Origin: an uncultured Clostridia bacterium
Lineage (GTDB): Bacteria; Bacillota; Clostridia; Lachnospirales; Lachnospiraceae
DNA: 64,000 bases
Assembly (NCBI GenBank): GCA_947643415.1
Contig: CANRWA010000009.1
Location: 23,510-87,509 of the forward strand
Direction of reading: 5' to 3'
The translations under genes were made by a program, and so were the position numbers. Shown piece by piece: positions 1 to 7,656 of the stretch. The notes under the pieces were generated by a model. The model had not been told where the DNA came from and did not search any database. It saw nothing but the letters and a program-made list of their open reading frames with translations. Within the stretch, counting starts at the first letter, position 1. The number at the start of each line of letters is the position of its first letter.

Positions 1-2
1 GT

Positions 3-614
3 GGTCTCAGCAGCTCCTGCGGAACTGCCATGATGCTCTCCTATGAGGAAGAATTTGAAAACAAAGTTTTTGTTGTAGATAATCAGCGTATCTCTGTCAC
101 ACAAAGACAGTCAGTTCTGGATGCTATTGAACTGGCAGAAAAGGGTTACGGCGGCGCCGATATCCAACAAATCCTTCTCCGAGAAAAATTTGAATCTAGT
201 ATTTATATTATGGTGGATACCCTGACCTATCTGAAAAAAGGCGGCAGGGTGACACCTGCAGCAGCAGCTATCGGTACTGTTCTCCGTATCAAACCGGTTC
301 TGCAGATCCAGGGGGAGAAATTAGATGCATTTGCCAAAGTAAAAACCTTAAAGCAGGCAAAATCCACGATGATCAAAGCAGTGCATAAGGATTTTGAAGA
401 CCGTTTTCACGATCCTGAGGGGGAGAATTTCTATATGGAGATCGCTTATACGGCAGATGATACCGAAGCACAGCTCTTTAAGAAAGAGGTAGAAGAGGAG
501 TTCCCAGGACATGTAGTATGGGTAGATCCGTTGTCCCTGAGTGTTTCCTGCCATATTGGACCCGGAGCCCTTGCCCTGGCGATCGCAAAGCGGGTGGATG
601 AGCTGAAATTTTGA
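3..614 (+). CDS. DegV family protein, C-terminal part (5' end outside window)
   Basis: This is the C-terminal two thirds of a DegV-family protein, a family of cytoplasmic proteins that bind fatty acids (FakB type, partner of the kinase FakA). The reading frame is open to the window edge. The first residues visible, GLSSSCGTAMM, correspond to the conserved lipid-binding S-G-T segment, so the first ATG at 30 is internal and not the start. The family motif TLTYLKKGGRV lies in the middle, and the usual closing motif CHIGPGALALA near the end gives a complete C-terminus. A weak terminator-like inverted repeat overlaps the stop codon. The family is clear. Which fatty acid it binds, and whether a fakA partner exists, cannot be seen here. 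Confidence 0.9.
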   Translation, partial: GLSSSCGTAMMLSYEEEFENKVFVVDNQRISVTQRQSVLDAIELAEKGYGGADIQQILLREKFESSIYIMVDTLTYLKKGGRVTPAAAAIGTVLRIKPVLQIQGEKLDAFAKVKTLKQAKSTMIKAVHKDFEDRFHDPEGENFYMEIAYTADDTEAQLFKKEVEEEFPGHVVWVDPLSLSVSCHIGPGALALAIAKRVDELKF

Positions 615-631
615 AATGATGCCGCTTTTTT
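587..631 (+). terminator. Possible terminator of the DegV gene
   Basis: AAAGCGG (587-593) pairs with CCGCTTT (622-628), followed by more T residues. The loop is long (28 nt) and holds the DegV stop codon, so this is a modest candidate. Confidence 0.35.
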
Positions 632-717
632 CCTGCCTATGCAGTAGAATTTTCCGCAAATCTTTGGTAAACCACTTTATGCCTGAGCGACAAATCGGTG
701 TTTAATGGAGGAAAGGT

Positions 718-1326
718 ATGCCCATAATTGAATGGAAAGGTATAATAAAGAATCCATCAAATTATCAAATGGGATTTTTATCTAAAAATGCAAAAAAACT
801 AAATACGCCTAAAACATTGAATGAAATGATGATAAAAGCATTACCGTTTGTAATCCCATCAGTATTGATTATTTTCATTGCTATGTTTCTAAAAACAACA
901 AATGCAGGACGGGTAGTGGTAGCTCCTGTTACCGTAATTTTGGGATTTGCTTCTAGTATCTTAGCATTACTGGTACACGAGTTACTTCATGCAATTGTAT
1001 ATCCATCAAAAGCTACTGTCGTTATAGGTTTTATTCCAAAACAGTTTGCAGCAGTCGCATTGGCTTCCTATCCTCTCAAACGAGGCAGATTTATTTTGAT
1101 GTGTTTACTTCCATATCTGCTTGGAGTTGTACCAATCATTTTATTTTGTATATTTCCATCGACAGCTATAAGAACAAACGGTTTTCTTTTTGGATTATCT
1201 ATTATGGGACTAACAAGCCCATATGTGGATAGCTACAATGTATATCTGGTGTTAAGGCAGACATCCAAAAACGACAGCATACAATTTTACGGCGATGACC
1301 TTTATGTGATTTCTGAGAAACCATAA
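718..1326 (+). CDS. DUF3267 putative zincin membrane peptidase
   Basis: The protein has 202 residues with four or five hydrophobic segments and a zincin motif, HELLH (His87, Glu88, His91), at the start of the second hydrophobic block. This is the arrangement of the DUF3267 family (putative membrane zinc peptidases). The start is supported by GGAGGAAAGGT directly upstream. Codon use is more A+T-rich than in the neighbours, which could mean recent acquisition. No substrate or partner gene is visible. A metallopeptidase role is inferred from the motif only. A degraded stretch follows (1325-1497) before the shared terminator. Confidence 0.75.
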   Translation: MPIIEWKGIIKNPSNYQMGFLSKNAKKLNTPKTLNEMMIKALPFVIPSVLIIFIAMFLKTTNAGRVVVAPVTVILGFASSILALLVHELLHAIVYPSKATVVIGFIPKQFAAVALASYPLKRGRFILMCLLPYLLGVVPIILFCIFPSTAIRTNGFLFGLSIMGLTSPYVDSYNVYLVLRQTSKNDSIQFYGDDLYVISEKP

Positions 1327-1497
1327 GATTTTGCGTGAATGTATGCTGAACCATATTCCAAAGAATTTGCAGTCCCAAAAAGAAGATGATGTGACACTGG
1401 CATGGCAGCGAAAGTTTCTTCGGAGATAAGGGAAATATTAGATTATCCTGTTAATGGCCTTCCCAACACAGAGGAGACCGAAAAGGAAATGGAATAA
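1325..1497 (+). pseudogene. Possible gene remnant between the DUF3267 gene and its terminator
   Basis: Two short open stretches in different frames cover this gap. One runs from 1325 to a stop at 1427-1429 (34 codons, containing KNLQSQKEDDVTLAWQRKF) and has no start of its own. The second starts at ATG 1402 and ends at TAA 1495-1497 (31 codons). No ribosome site precedes either. Their charged, protein-like composition suggests the debris of a broken gene, but I do not recognise a family and chance is possible. Confidence 0.25.
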
Positions 1498-1500
1498 GCG

Positions 1501-1551
1501 AAAAGAAAGGCATATGGAAAATGGTTTGTATTTTCCATATGCCTTTCTTTT
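1501..1551. terminator. Bidirectional terminator, perfect 21-bp stem
   Basis: The arm at 1501-1521 is a perfect reverse complement of 1531-1551, with a 9-nt loop. A-rich and T-rich ends on the two sides let it serve both the rightward DUF3267 gene and the leftward gene ending at 1560. Confidence 0.9.
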
Positions 1552-1559
1552 CATACAGA

Positions 1560-1847
1560 TCAATCTTCTGATTTGGAAGCTGGTTTTACATAGACGTCTT
1601 TGTCATCAATATCATCATCCTCAAAATCATCTTCAAATTCATCATAATCGAAGTCTCCATCAAAATCAGAGGCTTTTGGATTCATGTAACGATACACGGC
1701 AAAAGCAATGGCTGCTACCGCAGCAACAGCACCAATAATGGCAAGAATCCATAAGACACAGGTCTTATTTTCATCTTCTGCTTTCTTTTTATTTAACAAC
1801 TCGGCAACCTTAACGTTACTGATCAGTTCATCAAATTTTCCACTCAT
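1560..1847 (-). CDS. Small membrane protein with acidic C-terminal tail
   Basis: The 95-residue protein has a charged N-terminus (MSGKFDELISNVKVAELL), one transmembrane helix at about residues 30-52 rich in Ala, Ile and Val, and a strongly acidic Asp/Glu tail. I chose ATG 1847 because AAAGGTGG lies about 7 nt upstream. A GTG at 1859 would add four residues but leaves the ribosome site too close. I recognise it as a type common in Lachnospiraceae but with no assigned function. It is a single gene, convergent with the DUF3267 gene. Confidence 0.7.
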   Translation of the reverse strand: MSGKFDELISNVKVAELLNKKKAEDENKTCVLWILAIIGAVAAVAAIAFAVYRYMNPKASDFDGDFDYDEFEDDFEDDDIDDKDVYVKPASKSED

Positions 1848-2065
1848 ATTGAATTCCACCTTTCCTCAATCATATTAGATAATATTATTGTATCACGTTT
1901 CATGCTTTTATACTACTACTTTTTTAAGTTTTTGAAAAAAGTGAAAAAAGTAGCGGTCTATACTCGTATGGGTTCCCATCACCAGTGGGATCATTGACTT
2001 TTTATACATGCAATGCTACAATCAGATTTATAAAATCAATCAAAAGAAGAAGGATGAAATTGATC

Positions 2066-3421
2066 ATGGGCTATACTCTCTGCCAGCTGTGCTGGATTTT
2101 TACTTTTTATTCGTTTCTTGGCTGGTGTGCCGGCGTTGTGGTAAATGCGGTGAAAAAGAAAAAGTTCGTCAATACAGGATTTCTGTCACTGCCATTCTGT
2201 CCCGCCTATGGTCTGGGTGCTGTGCTGTATTCTGTCTTTTTGCCGGAACTCAGAGCAAACGGGTTGTTTCTATTTATTGGCGGGGCAGTTGTGGGTGCTG
2301 TGCAATGTATCCTGACAGGTGTCGTCCTTCAGCGGATCTTTCACCGCCGATGGTGGGATTACAGTAAAAAGAGGTTTCAGTTTGATGGATATCTGCATAT
2401 TGGGCACTTGATTGCGTTTGGGCTGTCAGCTTTTTTTGTTTTCTGGCTGGGGAATCCACTGCTATTCACTGTTCTGTCATGGATACCGGATCTGGTCTGT
2501 TTTGTCGCATTGCTGGGAATCCTTGTCATTATGGCAGCAGATTGTATTGTTTCTGTTGTTGCTGTTCTGCAGTTGAAGATCCGGCTGGATCGCATGGAAC
2601 AGCTTACAGGAAGCCTGGAGAAAGTCACAAACGAATTTGGTAATGCACTGACCAGACGGATACAGAAACGTATGATAAGGGCATATCCTAATCTGGAAGC
2701 GGACGGAATCAGGGAAATAGAAGAGACAGAGCAAAAAAGACATCCATCTACTGTTTTTGCAGAGGGCTGTTGTTTTTATAAATTGGTATGGCTTTTTCTC
2801 ATTGGCGCATTTCTTGGAGATATCGTAGAGACTATATTCTGCCGTCTCAGTGCAGGGGTGTGGATGAGCCGGAGCAGTGTTGTATATGGACCATTTAGTT
2901 TTGTGTGGGGAATTGCCTGCGCCCTGCTGACAGGGCTTCTTTACAAATATAAGGATAAGAGCGACCGATATCTGTTTCTGGCAGGAACTGTTCTGGGAGG
3001 AACATATGAGTACATATGCAGTGTGTTTACAGAGATTGTATTTGGGACTGTATTCTGGGATTACAGTGATATTCCTTTCAATCTGGGAGGGAGGATTAAT
3101 CTTCTCTATTGTTTTTTCTGGGGAATCGCAGCAGTGATATGGTTCAAAGGCATTTATCCCCGGCTATCCCTTCTGGTAGAAAAGATCCCCAGAAGGACAG
3201 GTGGGATATTGACTTGGCTGTGCATCGTATTTATGTTGGCAAATGCCACGGTATCTGGAATGGCGCTGGCAAGATATGATGAGAGGCAGAGGAGTGAAGT
3301 GGTCTATCAGGAGGAAAACCAGAGACCACTGAACCAATTTCTGGATGAACATTTTCCAGATGAGAGGATGGAGCGGATTTATCCAAATGCGAAAACCGTA
3401 CACCCACACAGCGAAAATTAA
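2066..3421 (+). CDS. Duplicated CmpB-type (putative ABC transporter type IV) membrane protein
   Basis: This integral membrane protein of about 451 residues has two copies of the ABC_trans_CmpB fold. The first copy is near the N-terminus, with FLGWCAGVVVNAV, FCPAYGLGAV and a later WWDYSKKRFQFDGYLH. The second lies after about residue 235, with FLGDIVETIFCRL, VVYGPFSFVWG and VFWDYSDIPFNLGGR. A soluble linker with predicted helices joins them. The family is labelled a putative ABC transporter permease, but no ATPase gene is adjacent and transport is unproven. The start is uncertain: ATG 2054 and ATG 2066 share the AAGAAGG stretch, and the frame is open back to a GTG at 1985 with no ribosome site. 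Confidence 0.75.
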   Translation: MGYTLCQLCWIFTFYSFLGWCAGVVVNAVKKKKFVNTGFLSLPFCPAYGLGAVLYSVFLPELRANGLFLFIGGAVVGAVQCILTGVVLQRIFHRRWWDYSKKRFQFDGYLHIGHLIAFGLSAFFVFWLGNPLLFTVLSWIPDLVCFVALLGILVIMAADCIVSVVAVLQLKIRLDRMEQLTGSLEKVTNEFGNALTRRIQKRMIRAYPNLEADGIREIEETEQKRHPSTVFAEGCCFYKLVWLFLIGAFLGDIVETIFCRLSAGVWMSRSSVVYGPFSFVWGIACALLTGLLYKYKDKSDRYLFLAGTVLGGTYEYICSVFTEIVFGTVFWDYSDIPFNLGGRINLLYCFFWGIAAVIWFKGIYPRLSLLVEKIPRRTGGILTWLCIVFMLANATVSGMALARYDERQRSEVVYQEENQRPLNQFLDEHFPDERMERIYPNAKTVHPHSEN

Positions 3422-3435
3422 GACTCTGATACATT

Positions 3436-5760
3436 TTACAATTTCTGGAGTTTCGCAAAGGAGGTTCTCAGTTTTCGCTGCCCAAATCCCTCAAACTCCA
3501 CGACGACTTCATAGTCATGATCCAGTTTTGTGAGAGAAGTTACCCTGCCCACTCCAAATTTAAAATGTGATACACTGTCACCTGCCTTATACTCTGGTTT
3601 CTGATCTGAATTTTCTCTGCCAAACCCTTTTTGAATATAAGGATTATCGGCGAAAGGATTTTTCTTATCCTTGGAATAGATGGAAGCCTTGGCAGGAGAG
3701 TAGGAGGTATTTTTATTTTCAAATTTTGCTCCAAAATTTTTTGCTCCAAAATTTTTTGTTCCAAATAATGCTGGAGCATCCGATGAGAAAGATTTCTTTT
3801 CTTCCTTCAGGACCGCTCCATAGGTCTGTTTAATGAGATAGCGGGGGATCTCATTGATAAAGCGGGAGGGACGGTTAAAGTTGATCTCACCGTTTCTCAT
3901 GCGGCAGTTAGCACTGGTGAGGGTGAGTTTTTCCCTGGCACGGGTGATGCCCACATAACACAGGCGGCGTTCTTCCTCCATCTCAGAAGGATCATCACCA
4001 AAGACGGCCATTGCTCCCGGAAAGATATTTTCCTCCATCCCAGCTATGTAGACACAGGGAAATTCCAGTCCTTTTGCGCTGTGTAATGTCATCAGGAGAA
4101 GCTGGTCTGCATCTTCTGAAACAGTGTCAATATCTGCCACCAGGGCAATCTCCTCAAGTAGTCCCGCCAAAGTTGCTTTTTCATCACAGTCCTCTTCATA
4201 TTGGATGATCTTACTGCACAGAGAATCAATATTTTCAATCCGGGATTCCGCTTCTACCGAATCCTCAGCTTCCAGAAGACGGACATATCCGGTGGTATCT
4301 ATGATCTCATCCATCAGGTCTTCCAGTGTATAATCTTCATTTCGGAGTTTACTTCGCAGAAGTTCAATGAAACTAACAAAGGAGGTAATCGCAGCAGCGG
4401 CACGGTTACATCCCGGTATCTGTTCAATCTGTGTCAGGGCATCATAAAAAGGAATCTCCTGTTCCATAGCATAGTTGGTAACTTTCGCTATCGTAGTCTG
4501 TCCGATGCCACGCTTTGGGATATTGATGATTCGCTTTATCGATATGTCATCTGCACTGTTGTTGACCGTTTTCAGGTAACAGAGAAGATCCTTGATCTCC
4601 TTTCTGGCATAGAAGTTGATGGCACCGATGATACGGTATGGGATTCCCTCATATACCAGTTTTTCCTCAAAGATTCGGGACTGTGCATTCGTCCGGTAGA
4701 GGATGGCAAAATCAGAGTAGTTTCTTTTTTCTTTTTTTATAATTCTTTTGATGTCAGAGGCGATTCCCTGTGCTTCTTCGTGTTCATTATCGTATCTGCC
4801 ATAGGAGATAGGCTCACCCTCTGCTTCTTCTGTCCAGAGTGCCTTTTCTTTCCTCTCTGTATTGTTCTTGATCACCTCATTGGCGGCAGAAAGTATATTT
4901 TTTGTGGAGCGGTAGTTTTGTTCCAGGCGGATGACTTTTGTGGCAGGAAATATTTTTTCAAAATTCAGTATATTTTGGATATTAGCGCCGCGGAATTTGT
5001 AGATGGACTGGTCATCATCCCCTACGACACATAGGTTCTGATACCGGCTGGCAAGCAGGCTCAGCAGTACAAACTGTGCTGTATTGGTATCCTGGTATTC
5101 ATCCACCATCAGAAACTGGAACCGTTCCTGATAGAAGGAGAGGATTTCCTTATTTTCCTGAAAGAGCTGCACGGTCAGCATAATGAGATCATCGAAATCC
5201 AATGCATTGTTCTGTTTCAGACGTTTCTGGTATTCTTTATATACTTTGCCGAATATCCTGTCTCTATGTTCTTTTGCGATCTCATCGGCATATTCCGCCG
5301 GTGTTTTTAACTCGTCCTTAGCAGAGGAGATGGCATTCAGGAAAGTCCTCTCACGAAATTTTTTTGTATCAATATTCAGATATTTGCATATGTCTTTCAT
5401 TAATGTTTTCTGGTCATCTGCATCATAGATCGTAAAATGGCGGTCATATCCCAGATAGTCGATATAACGGCGGAGAATCCGGACACAGGTAGAGTGAAAG
5501 GTGCTGACCCACACGCTCTGAGCGCCAAAAGTGACGATATTATCCACACGTTCCCGCATTTCTTTTGCTGCCTTGTTTGTAAAGGTCAGCGCTAGGATAT
5601 TATATGGGTTGATCTGATGTTCTTCAATGAGATAGGCGATCCGATGTGTCAGCACCCTGGTCTTGCCAGAGCCTGCACCTGCCAAAATAAGGAGCGGTCC
5701 CTCGAAATGAAGAGCCGCTTCCCGCTGTTTATCATTTAATCCTGCCAATAAATCATTCAT
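3436..5760 (-). CDS. pcrA: ATP-dependent DNA helicase PcrA (UvrD/Rep family)
   Basis: This is an SF1A 3'-5' DNA helicase of 774 residues, acting in nucleotide excision repair and in clearing proteins and RNA polymerase from DNA. All motifs are present in order: Walker A AGAGSGKTR near residue 30, Walker B DEYQDT, motif III GDDDQSIYKFRGA, LEQNYRST, TLHSAKGLEF, and YVGITRAREKL near 570. The C-terminus has the PcrA-type domain GDSVSHFKFGVGRV, used for RNA polymerase binding in this family. I prefer ATG 5760 over 5772 because TGGAGG lies 6 nt upstream and other PcrA proteins begin the same way. It follows the DUF1836 gene closely, as an operon. Its linker contains a small tandem repeat. Confidence 0.95.
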   Translation of the reverse strand: MNDLLAGLNDKQREAALHFEGPLLILAGAGSGKTRVLTHRIAYLIEEHQINPYNILALTFTNKAAKEMRERVDNIVTFGAQSVWVSTFHSTCVRILRRYIDYLGYDRHFTIYDADDQKTLMKDICKYLNIDTKKFRERTFLNAISSAKDELKTPAEYADEIAKEHRDRIFGKVYKEYQKRLKQNNALDFDDLIMLTVQLFQENKEILSFYQERFQFLMVDEYQDTNTAQFVLLSLLASRYQNLCVVGDDDQSIYKFRGANIQNILNFEKIFPATKVIRLEQNYRSTKNILSAANEVIKNNTERKEKALWTEEAEGEPISYGRYDNEHEEAQGIASDIKRIIKKEKRNYSDFAILYRTNAQSRIFEEKLVYEGIPYRIIGAINFYARKEIKDLLCYLKTVNNSADDISIKRIINIPKRGIGQTTIAKVTNYAMEQEIPFYDALTQIEQIPGCNRAAAAITSFVSFIELLRSKLRNEDYTLEDLMDEIIDTTGYVRLLEAEDSVEAESRIENIDSLCSKIIQYEEDCDEKATLAGLLEEIALVADIDTVSEDADQLLLMTLHSAKGLEFPCVYIAGMEENIFPGAMAVFGDDPSEMEEERRLCYVGITRAREKLTLTSANCRMRNGEINFNRPSRFINEIPRYLIKQTYGAVLKEEKKSFSSDAPALFGTKNFGAKNFGAKFENKNTSYSPAKASIYSKDKKNPFADNPYIQKGFGRENSDQKPEYKAGDSVSHFKFGVGRVTSLTKLDHDYEVVVEFEGFGQRKLRTSFAKLQKL
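3723..3767. repeat. Three tandem 15-bp units inside pcrA
   Basis: The unit TTTTTTGCTCCAAAA (plus strand) occurs about three times, the last copy with one change. On the coding strand it encodes the protein repeat FGTKN-FGAKN-FGAKF in the linker before the C-terminal domain. Confidence 0.7.
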
Positions 5761-5771
5761 GGTATCCTCCA

Positions 5772-6392
5772 TTATTTTTCTTTCTTCTCTTTCTCTATAT
5801 CAGATAATGTTTCATCGATCATACGCTCCACCAACTGTTTTTTCATATAGGCATCAAAGCTCAGAAGGCAGATAAAGGCAAAACGGGAGAGGAAGTCTGC
5901 CTCTTCCGGATCTTTTACCTCAGGGAATAGATTCTGGGAATGCTTGAAACGGCGCAGGATATCCTTTGTGAGGTTATCTGTCTGAATCCGTTCCATCTTA
6001 AATATCGTGTGATATATTTCCTCCAGAGAGACGTCCCTGGATTTATTATCAAAAAACATATCTGTCAGGGGACGGAATATTTTCTGTATATCAGTGATGG
6101 AGAGCACATTTTTGAAATAATAAAGGAAAATAAGTAAGAACATGTGCTCCTTTGAATATTTTTTCTTCACAGGAGGCGGAAGAAAATTGTTTTTGGTGTA
6201 ATTGTTGATCATGGTTTTGGTGAGAATCTTGTCATCATCCATTCGTTTACATGCTTCAAGGTGCTCATCCATAAAGGTAGTTACCTGATCCATATATAGA
6301 TCGATATTAGGGATATCCTCCGGGCTGATGAAATCAATTTCATTCAGCTTGCGAATGATATCCATAATGCTTTCTTCGTTGGAATGTTCCAT
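5772..6392 (-). CDS. DUF1836 domain protein, possible MerR-like DNA-binding protein
   Basis: The protein has 206 residues and lacks membrane segments. The segment TMINNYTKNNFLPPPVKKKY near residues 60-80, followed by a helical region (HMFLLIFLYYFKNVLSITDIQ), is the DUF1836 signature. This family is predicted to hold a winged-helix, MerR-like DNA-binding domain. Its stop codon overlaps the alternative pcrA start (TAATG), so the two genes are probably co-transcribed and translationally coupled, with this gene first. A function linked to DNA repair is only a guess from position. No ligand-binding domain is evident. Confidence 0.75.
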   Translation of the reverse strand: MEHSNEESIMDIIRKLNEIDFISPEDIPNIDLYMDQVTTFMDEHLEACKRMDDDKILTKTMINNYTKNNFLPPPVKKKYSKEHMFLLIFLYYFKNVLSITDIQKIFRPLTDMFFDNKSRDVSLEEIYHTIFKMERIQTDNLTKDILRRFKHSQNLFPEVKDPEEADFLSRFAFICLLSFDAYMKKQLVERMIDETLSDIEKEKKEK

Positions 6393-6454
6393 AATTCCTC
6401 CATTGCTTATTGTGATGTTTTACGTATCATTACCAATTTGGTATAAAAAGCGTT

Positions 6455-6535
6455 GGCTATAAACCGTAACGCTCCAAGAATTCCCATAGGCAATTCTTGC
6501 TCCGCACAGGGCGAACTTTCTTATAGATAAAAATA
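6455..6535 (+). repeat. Dispersed palindromic repeat family I, copy A
   Basis: The core is CGCTCCAAGAA, a short loop and TTCTTGCTCCGCA (6470-6506). The arms CAAGAATT/AATTCTTG form a hairpin. Similarity to copies B (46697-46772) and C (56512-56602, inverted) continues about 30 bp downstream (GGCGAACTTTC..TATAGAT). It lies between the divergent DUF1836 and DUF4190 genes. Confidence 0.7.
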
Positions 6536-6572
6536 GTATAACGGATTTTTGCCTGCAAGTCAAATTGGATAC

Positions 6573-6601
6573 TTGACAAATATGACGGCTCTGTGTAAAA
6601 T
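6573..6601 (+). promoter_or_regulatory. Sigma-A promoter of the DUF4190-like gene
   Basis: TTGACA at 6573-6578 and TAAAAT at 6596-6601 are separated by 17 bp, about 80 bp before the start codon. Confidence 0.75.
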
Positions 6602-6681
6602 TATATTGAAATTTGGTGATCTGTAAATGGTTGCCTACATAGAATTTTAGAAAAATAAATATTTATGAAGGAGGAGAAAAA

Positions 6682-6981
6682 ATGGATGATCAGATGAACA
6701 ACGATGGGCCTGTTCAGTATCAGCCAACACAGACGCCAGGCAATGACAAGGATAATTATGCTACGGCAATTCTGGTTCTTGGCATTTTGTCCATTGTGTG
6801 CTGTGCACCTTGTGGCATTGTCGCACTGGTACTGCGGTCAAGCAATAAAAATGAGATTTCAGAGGAAAAGCAGGGACTGGTTACAGCAGGTTTTATCACT
6901 TCTATTATTGGTCTTTGCCTGTGGGGAATTGGAATTCTTATTTATGCATTCACCGCTGTGTTTGCCGTTGCTATGTTTTAA
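6682..6981 (+). CDS. Small DUF4190-like two-helix membrane protein
   Basis: The 99-residue protein has a polar, Pro/Gln-rich N-terminus and two transmembrane helices (about residues 25-50 and 68-98) joined by a charged loop. The first helix carries a CCAPCG cluster. This matches the DUF4190 layout, although the family is loosely defined. AAGGAGGAGAAAA precedes the start. It is a single gene with its own promoter and converges on the DUF2752 gene 31 bp away. Function is unknown. Confidence 0.65.
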   Translation: MDDQMNNDGPVQYQPTQTPGNDKDNYATAILVLGILSIVCCAPCGIVALVLRSSNKNEISEEKQGLVTAGFITSIIGLCLWGIGILIYAFTAVFAVAMF

Positions 6982-7012
6982 CCGAAAGCATCTTAAGATT
7001 TTTAAGAGTTTT

Positions 7013-7501
7013 TTAGTGGAAACGCTGCCACAGTTCAACGAAGAAACGAAGAATACCAAAGATGAGAAAAAGATATATCAGAATGTAAAGATATACAGGC
7101 CGTGTTTTCATTCCATGGACGTGGCTCAATAAGTTAAGAAAACTTCTTTCCTGATGCTGGGAAGGAAGTTTTTTTGCATTTAAACAAATGATCCAGGAGG
7201 ATAAGTGCGCTGCCGTGTGGCTGAGGATAAACGCGGCATAGAGCACGGCACAGTACAGAATCCCCGGATTATAGCAAATGCTTTGGAGGATATCACCCCG
7301 CAGCAGTGCAATGACTGCTCTTGTACAGCCACAGCCGGGACACGAAAATCCTGTGAGAGTATGGAACAGACAAGGGGGGAGGAACAGGGATGGAATGGAA
7401 TGGCCTTGATGTAAAAAGAGGACTGCAATTATGATAAAAGGTAAGGCCAAAAGAAGTTTTAGGTAGAGGCGTGTCTCTTTGCTATGGATGCGTTTAAACA
7501 T
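7013..7501 (-). CDS. DUF2752 membrane protein
   Basis: The protein has 162 residues with three to four hydrophobic helices and the family signature CPGCGCTRAVIALLRGD followed by a conserved NPG (about residues 54-80). DUF2752 proteins are small membrane proteins of unknown function, often found near DUF4190- or CD225-like small membrane proteins. Here a DUF4190-like gene is the convergent neighbour. A hairpin with a T-run oriented on the plus strand lies inside the coding region (about 7138-7174) and may end transcripts arriving from the left. Confidence 0.8.
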   Translation of the reverse strand: MFKRIHSKETRLYLKLLLALPFIIIAVLFLHQGHSIPSLFLPPCLFHTLTGFSCPGCGCTRAVIALLRGDILQSICYNPGILYCAVLYAAFILSHTAAHLSSWIICLNAKKLPSQHQERSFLNLLSHVHGMKTRPVYLYILIYLFLIFGILRFFVELWQRFH

Positions 7502-7656
7502 AATGAAATCTCCTTTGTCTGTATTGTATAGGAAATCAGGCCGAAGCTCATGTTTCCATTATAGTTAAAAAGAGAGTGATGGTCAAGAATGTGCTTGCAG
7601 GGAAAAGGGGAAGATGGTATCCTTTTACTATATAAGGAAAACGAGGTTATCAGAAC

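Noticed and set aside
4201..5034. 277-codon open frame antisense to pcrA
   Set aside because: Shadow of the helicase coding strand. Composition is Phe/Cys-rich and no start signal is seen.
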